Of a stretch of 64,000 bases of DNA, positions 58,330 to 64,000 are shown piece after piece. Numbering within the stretch: position 1 is the first letter of the stretch; every line of letters starts with the position of its first letter. The translations under genes were made by a program, and so were the position numbers. The notes under the pieces are model-generated. The model made no database searches. It was given only the letters and a program-made list of their open reading frames with translations, and had not been told where the DNA came from. Origin of the DNA: Platanthera guangdongensis (lineage: Eukaryota > Streptophyta > Magnoliopsida > Asparagales > Orchidaceae). Location: positions 70,048,757 to 70,112,756 of the forward strand of contig CM077165.1 in NCBI GenBank assembly GCA_039583875.1. Reading direction: 5' to 3'.

Positions 58330-60194
58330 TGTTGGGTCAATTGATCCCAATGGCCCTGATTTGATGATGTCAAACATGTCAATGATATAAACATAGTTGT
58401 ATTTGATATATGGTTAAGTTCATGCATACAGGTTAGTCTTTGTCACAATGATTAGACAGCTAGTTCAAGAGACAATGACAGGTGGACTCAAGATGGAGCT
58501 GGAAACTCAGAAAACTAACTTTGTAAAAAAGCATTGAGTGAGGCAAGCTCACTCAACGTCATTCAGTTAATAGTGCAAAGAGAAGGCAAGTAGTCAAAAC
58601 TGACAGTATTGTAAAGGAAGAAATCGGGCTATGTCCAGAAGCATTGAGTGAGCTCAATTCACTCAACTCCATATAGCTAGAAGTGTTGAGTTCAGAAGCG
58701 TTGAGTGAGCTCAACTCACTCAACGTCATACATCTAGAAGCTTTGAGTCAAGGTTATCCTATTATAGCCTTACTGTGAAGAATCTAGAAAAATGACTAAG
58801 TCCAAAAGCATTCAGTGAAGCTCATCACTAAACGCCATGCTGGGTCTGTCAATGTCAAACTTCAGCAAGAAGACAAGATTGTAGAAAATCGACCAAGTCC
58901 AAATGCGTTGAGTGAAACTTATACACTCAACGCTCTCAACTCCATTAGGCAGAAAGATGAAGAATATGGCTAAGGGAAAAAGCATTGAGTGATGGATATA
59001 CACTCAACTCTCTCAATGCCTAGCAGAGAAAAAATTTCTAAGTCCAGAATTGTTGAGTATACCATTCATCGAGCTGAGCTTAGCTTTCGTCGACCGGGGT
59101 TCAGAGTTCGTCGATCTTAGCCTTTACCTATAAGAAGGACTCAACTATCAGAATCATCGGCCGAAGTTCAGATTTCATGGAACTCAGCGTTCACCTGAAG
59201 ATAGAACTAGGCTGAGAGAATTCGTCAATCTCAGCTTCACTGTTTCGTCAAGTTGTGCTCAGGTTTCGTCGAACTAAGCTCGAAGTTCATCGACCTCAGC
59301 CTTCACCTGAAGAAAGAACAGAGCAAGTTTAGAGTAATCTTCTAAGAGAGACGAATCAGCCTAGGAGTGCCCTAGCTGAAATTATCTTCTCGATCCAAGC
59401 CAAGACAGAATCTAAAGATCAATTTATTGGATCAAAGAAGAAGGAAGGGCTGAATTCTGCTCAGTCTAGATTGGGAGATATTCTTGAAGAAGAAGAAGCA
59501 GATTCATCTGCTAGTTGATTCCAGAACAAGCCGGGAATCATTTCAAGATCGTTGTATCATCTTGTTGTTGTGAAGACGAAGTTAGGGATGACATCTGCTC
59601 GGTCCAGGTAGACAGGCATAGAGAATTTTCTCCGGTGTATATAATTCATTGTCTTGAATATTTCTGTGTAAGATTCGTTTTGAATATGTGGTAATGATAT
59701 GGCCGGAGTTGTAAGCCTGTGTTAGAAAAGCTGAGGTAGAGCAGGAGTTGCTTGAGTTGTAGGTGTGTGGATTCACTCTGAGGTAGGGTAGGAGTTGCCT
59801 GAGTTATAGGAGTGTGGAGTCACTCTGAAGTAGAGTTCTTGGAAAGAACTTGAGTTGTAGGATCTTGGTGATCTGAGTGGTAGGGCTTGCGCCTGAGTTG
59901 TAGGAGCCGGTTGGGCTCTGAGCTATAAGATCTGAGGATCTGAGAAAGATAGAAGGAAGTTTGGCTGAATCTAGTATACTGCTAGATAGACGAAGGGGGA
60001 AAGTGGATGTACCCATCAATTGGGAAACCACTATAAATCTTTGTGTACTGTGTTGTATTCTGTGCTGGTATTGATTCTGATAAGATTGATGTGATGTGAT
60101 TTTAATCGATAAGTTGCCCAAGTTTTTATATTGGACCTATTCACCCCCCCCCCCCCCTTTAGGTGATTAGTTGTTCTTGAAATCAAGAATTTTA
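58330..60194 (+). repeat. Copia F 3' LTR with promoter deletion (1865 bp)
   Basis: Aligns with the 5' LTR except for a loss of about 350-390 bp around 59300-59335, which removes the segment equal to about 50665-51055 including the TATA box. Hairpin array 59695-59950, poly-C 60143-60157, end TTTTA, then GTGAG. Confidence 0.85.
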
Positions 60195-60604
60195 GTGAGG
60201 CTAAGGCAAAAGCATTGAGTGTGCTGAATGCACTCAATGCAGCGTTGAGTAAAATAACATTGAGTGAAACCTTGGCATTGCGTAGCTTCGAGACTAAGTC
60301 AAAAGCGTTAAGTGGACTCAACGTAGCATTAGGTCGACTCAACACGGCATTAGGTGAAGGTATTTTCACTGAGTAATCTAGTTGGCGTTGAGTGCGTTGA
60401 ATGTAGTCAACGCAGCGTTTAGTGTACTCGATGCTTTTCCCGTGGACTTCGAAATTTTTTTCGAATTAAGCTGAATTCGTCAAGTACGACTTAGAATGGC
60501 TATCACTGGAGAATTTTCTTCCTTTATATCAAGGAGAGTTTCTGTATCCTGGTTTAGGTTATAAGTATTTATGGATGTTATGTGTGGTTGTTGGTTGGTT
60601 GTGG

Positions 60605-60895
60605 ATAAAGGACCCCCAACCTAGTGCCAAATTGTGAATCATTACACTGCTGGGCTTGTTTTTGGTCTGTGTGTTGAGTTGGATAATGTTGCCACCACCA
60701 CAGGACCTTGTTTATATATTTTTTGATTGTTTGGTTGAGTTGGACAATGTTGTCACCACCCTGGTGTCTTGTTGAGAAAATTGGACTGTCGGGTTGTGTG
60801 GCATAATGTTGCCACCACCACAGAACCTTCTTGGCATATGTTGGGTATGTAAGTTCGGGTTGGACAATGTGGCCACCAACTCAGGACATTTCTTA
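60605..60895 (+). repeat. Tandem array with ATGTTGCCACCACC core in gypsy E LTR
   Basis: Four units of roughly 60-90 bp with the core (G/T)GGACAATGTTG(C/T)CACCACC. Spacers vary. Small stems such as GACAA/TTGTC occur in the core. It ends just before copia H. Confidence 0.75.
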
Positions 60896-61856
60896 CCAGT
60901 TGTTGGGTCTATTGATCCCAATATCCCAGATTTGTAAGAAGTCAAACGGGTCAATGACATTCACACATAGTGTATTTGATGTGTGCCTTATTTCTTGCAT
61001 GCAGGTAGTCCATGATTGTACAGGTGAAGAAAAATGAGTTTGGTAGTAAACTGAAAATTCATCGAGCTCAGTTCGCAGTTCGTCGAGCTCAGCTCGCAGT
61101 TCGTTGAGCCCAGCTTATAGATCGTCTAGCTCAACTCAACACCTATCGAGCTAAAGCCAGAAAAATTGACTAAGGCAAAAAGCGTTGAGACCGCTGAGAA
61201 GATAAGTGTTCATCGAGCTCAGCTCAGAGATCGTTGAACGTAGCTAAAGCCAGAAAAACTGACAAAGGCAAAAAATGCTGAGACAACTGAGAAGAAAGAA
61301 CTGAGACTGCTGAGAAGAAAGCGTTGAGACCGCTGAGAAGAAATCGCTAAGACAGAAGGTTGTCTCAGCAGTTAATAATAAAGCGCAGAGACCACTGAGA
61401 AGAAAGTGCTGAGACAGAGACTTGTCTCAGCTGTTAAGAAGGAAGCGTTGAGACTGCTGTGAAGAAACTGCTGAGACAGAAACTTGTCTCAGCTGATAAG
61501 AAGAAAGCGTTGAGACAAAAGCTTCTCACAGCTGTTAAGAAGAAACTGTTGAGACCGCTGAGAAAGAGACGTTGAGACAAATCCAAAGAAAATTCACAAG
61601 TCCAGAAGCACTGAGATCCAAGACAAATGGCATTGAGTGACTTAACATCACTCAATGCTTTATGAATTTATGAAATATTTTCTAAGTCCAGATGGTGATG
61701 ACCATTGATGACATCATCAATATCAACTTACATATATCCATTACGGGAAAGTTGTTGTACCGTCAAAAGCTGCTTTGTCCTTTTCTGAAGGAGGTGGGGC
61801 TCAATAATCCTTGATTGGTCACATACATGTTTGTGTTGATGATTCAAATTAGCGCA

Positions 61857-61864
61857 TATAAAAA
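61857..61864 (+). promoter_or_regulatory. TATA box of copia H LTR
   Basis: TATAAAAA after a GC-poor stretch, followed by a purine-rich leader; 420 bp upstream of the hairpin array. Confidence 0.6.
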
Positions 61865-62280
61865 GGAAAAAAGAAAAGGGGATTAGGGCGATGGAGAAAA
61901 AACGCAGAAAATTAAAAAAGGAAACTAGAGGCGGCTGGACATCTTTTTCTCCATCAAGCTTGAAAGCTCAAGTCCAGCAGAGATAGCTAGAAGGCAAAGG
62001 AAGATAGCTGAAGCTCTTCAAGTTTAGCAAGATAGTTCTCTACAGAACAGAGAAGCTGATTCATCCATTCAGCAAGTTGATAGTTGTTCATATGTGTAGC
62101 AGAAAAGTGTTAGTTATAGAAGAGGACTAATTCCTTCTATAGCAAGAGTGCTGGACTGATATCTACTGAGTCCAGCAAGGTAAACTCAGAGATTTATCTC
62201 TGAGTCAGTTGTTTTATTTTTCTTAAACATTTTGTATTCACTTTCAGTAGTATTTAGTTTATCTGAATTTGAGTGCAGGG

Positions 62281-62737
62281 AACTTTGTGCCTGAGGTAGG
62301 TGACTAATTAGTCACTCAGGTAGGTGCCCTGTTGGGTTACTGAGGTAGGATCTAAGGGTGGATCTGAGATATAGGTCTTAATTGCCTGAGGTAGGAGAGC
62401 GTTGCTCTCTGAGGTAGGATCCAAGTGTAGATCTGAGGTATGGCTGTCCTCCCAGCCTGAGTGTAGGGCCTTGTACCTGAGGTAGGTTACTGGAGAGTCA
62501 CTATATTATAGGTGACAAATGTGTCACTGAGTTGTAGGCCTTGGAGGAGACTGAGCTGTAGGTACTTGGAAGGGTACTGAGTTGTAGGAGTAGTACAGCA
62601 CTCTGAGAGTCGGGTTGTGTGCCTGAAGTTGTAGGGCTAAAGAGCTGGAGTAGTAGGCCTTAGAAATAAGGCTGAGCTAGGTGATCAGTGGATCACTGAG
62701 CTGTAGGAGCTCTATAGGGCTCTAAGTTAGGAACCCT
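62281..62737 (+). repeat. Hairpin array with constant linkers and variable stems (copia H)
   Basis: About 19 units of 22-28 nt. The linker is (C)TGAG(N)TGTAGG or CTGAGGTAGG; between linkers stand different hairpins: TGACT/AGTCA (62301-62314), AGAGC/GCTCT (62396-62408), GGCTG/CAGCC (62442-62457), GTGACA/TGTCAC (62512-62527), GCCTTA/TAAGGC with loop GAAA (62657-62672), GTGATC/GATCAC (62680-62695), GAGC/GCTC (about 62708-62722). The arms differ between units but pair within each. Confidence 0.78.
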
Positions 62738-63012
62738 TGTGATTTTGAGTTTGGATTTTTCGATCTGAGGTAGACGAAATATTGTATAGTTAAATAATTC
62801 ATCGAGCTTAGTCTGAAGATTTGAAAATGTTTCGTCGAGCTCTGGACGACAAAAATTTTCTGAAGCAGATTCGTCGATCTCCGTTCGACGAAAATAACTT
62901 CACTCACAGAGAGTTCGCCGATCTCCGTTAGACGAATATCTCTAGAATTTTTCTTCTGTTCGTCGATCTCCAATCGACGAACTTTGAAAAAATCATCAAC
63001 TGCATACAGAAA
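62738..63012 (-). other. Copia G post-pol region with TCGTCGA words
   Basis: On the minus strand it matches 39065-39320 of Co-2 (post-pol spacer), including TCGTCGAGCT/TCGACGAA words. Similarity stops near 62740-62750, where copia H LTR begins. Confidence 0.75.
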
Positions 63013-64000
63013 TCAAACTAAAGCTTCTCCATTTATCATACCAAGCTGACTTATAAAGAACAAGTGATTTCTTTCATCCAGTGGTTTGGTGAAAATATCT
63101 GTTCTTTGTAAATCAGTGTAGATATAGACAAGTTTAATTTTGTTTTGTCTACACACTCTCTAATATTGTTTCATCCAGGAGTTGATTTTGAATCCACAGC
63201 ATCTGGGAACAACAACTGTCTGCTGCAATGTATTTTGCTTTAGCAGTTGAAGTAGACACAGATGACTATTTCTTGCTGAACCAAGATACTAATCTCATAC
63301 CAAGGAACTGGCAAGTCCCTGAGGTACTTTTTCTATCTACCCTGCATCCAGCAAAGTCAACATCTGAGTATCCAGTTAACTTAAATTCTAACTCAGTAGG
63401 ATACCAGAGTCCTAAACTAGGACAACTTTTTGTATATCTCAAAATTGTTTTTAGGAAAACTAGGTGAGATTCTTTAGGGCTCAATTGGAACCTACCACAA
63501 AGACATGTGGCAAACATTATGTCATGTCTGCTAGCTGTAAGGTATAATAGGGACCAAACAATGCCCCTATATAATTTCTTATCAACAGCTTTCCCATGTT
63601 CATCAGAGTCTATTATAGCATTAGTGGTCATGGGTGTTTTCTTTGCTGAGGCATCAGCCATCCCAAACTTTTTAATAAGCTCTTTAGCATACTTAGCCTG
63701 GGATATAAAAATGCCATCAGGTAGCTGCTTCACTTGGAGACCAAGGAAGTAGGAGAGCTCACCCATGCTACTCATTTCAAACTTTGAATGCATGAGGTCA
63801 GAGAATCTCTTGCATAGTTTGGAATCTGTAGACCCAAATATAATATCATCTACTTAATTTTGTACTAACATTGTTTGATCTTTATGGTGCCCAGTGAATA
63901 ATGTTTTATCTACAATGCCTCTAGTGAATTTATGCTCTATCAGGAAGCTAGCTAGGGTCTCATACCAAGCTCTTGGAGCTTGCTTTAAACCATAAAGAGC
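63013..64000 (-). pseudogene. Copia G Pol, RT and RNase H part (runs off the window)
   Basis: Minus strand, close relative of Co-2. RT: the block before the active site has a stop exactly in place of the Tyr of YVDD (TAA on minus at 63854-63856). [20 protein letters not shown] and [20 protein letters not shown] follow in one frame (63793-63266). The RNase H end TDIFTKPLDERNH is near 63080. About 100 nt of RNase H holding the SDNTSAI Asp block are deleted near 63160-63185. The pol stop is at 63013. Confidence 0.88.

Larger units (their letters stand above)
49696..60194 (+). mobile_element. Copia F, full-length but decayed (10.5 kb)
   Basis: LTRs 49696-51916 and 58330-60194, PBS at 51919, gag, pol (protease, integrase, RT, RNase H), a purine-rich tail with several polypurine copies, and a target duplication. 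Many stops. The long LTR, zinc-knuckle gag with coiled-coil tail and multiple upstream polypurine tracts are Sirevirus traits. Related to copia X by gag and LTR layout. Confidence 0.88.
48197..60900 (+). repeat. Gypsy E 3' LTR, split by copia F
   Basis: Starts TCTAATGCCCC (decayed TGTAACGCCCC) after the purine tract. It runs to 49695, resumes at 60200 and continues to 60900, where copia H begins. It holds an 82-bp tandem repeat around 49429 and a second tandem array at 60605-60895. The LTR end is not visible. Confidence 0.7.
60901..62737 (+). repeat. Copia H 5' LTR, truncated on the right
   Basis: TGTTGGGTCTATTGATCCC start, as in copia F. U3 has GAGCTCAG/TCGTCGAGC words (61055-61230), GCGTTGAGACCGCTGAGAAG tandem units and GCTGAGACA/TGTCTCAGC stems (61150-61580). 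TATAAAAA at 61857-61864. Hairpin array 62281-62737. The expected poly-C, U5 end and PBS are missing; minus-strand copia G follows. Confidence 0.75.

Noticed and set aside
62281..62737. CRISPR-like array
   Set aside because: Regular constant and variable parts resemble one, but the context is a plant LTR, constant parts are imperfect 10-11-mers, and the variable parts are self-complementary hairpins.

Overview
The window looks like nuclear intergenic DNA of a flowering plant. Every recognisable protein belongs to plant Ty3/gypsy (Tekay/Del-like chromovirus) or Ty1/copia (Sirevirus-like and related) LTR retrotransposons. Primer-binding sites match initiator tRNA-Met. I found no host gene, rRNA gene or genuine tRNA gene. 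Almost all the sequence is assigned to nested retrotransposons at least four levels deep (gypsy E hosts gypsy D, which hosts copia X, which hosts the tandem gypsy array).

Layout. (1) 1-14683: tandem array of one gypsy family (+). It runs partial pol A, LTR 3030-5520, gag/pol B, a rearranged 3.9-kb LTR 10539-14436, then a scrap holding a copy of the tRNA primer and an LTR end. (2) 14684-20431: 5' part of a minus-strand copia (X), with gag remnant and 2.8-kb LTR, interrupted by a solo LTR at 15702-17401. (3) 20432-46505: minus-strand gypsy D, interrupted by a small gag-only copia (Co-3, 23632-27968, target duplication CCATG) and a complete 13-kb Sirevirus-like copia (Co-2, 31616-44659, target duplication GACTA) with a large third ORF. 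(4) 46506-60900: plus-strand gypsy E pol and LTR, into which D inserted on the left and copia F (49696-60194, target duplication GTAAG/GTGAG) inserted in an 82-bp tandem repeat. (5) 60901-64000: truncated copia LTR H abutting a minus-strand copia G that runs off the window.

All coding regions are broken by stops, frameshifts or deletions except gag B, which has only lost its ATG. pol B is nearly intact, but its integrase catalytic Glu is Lys.

The most unusual signals are non-coding. First, short palindromic words (TCGACGAA with CTCAG; GCGTTGAGTGAG/CTCACTCAACGC) are shared by LTRs of unrelated gypsy and copia families. Second, the transcribed part of the LTRs carries tandem arrays of small hairpins whose stems change sequence but keep pairing, with constant linkers or loops. 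Third, about 62 nt of reverse-complement initiator tRNA-Met sits at an LTR edge, far beyond the normal 18-nt primer-binding site. Fourth, a 91-nt intron-like segment lies between gag and protease of gypsy B.
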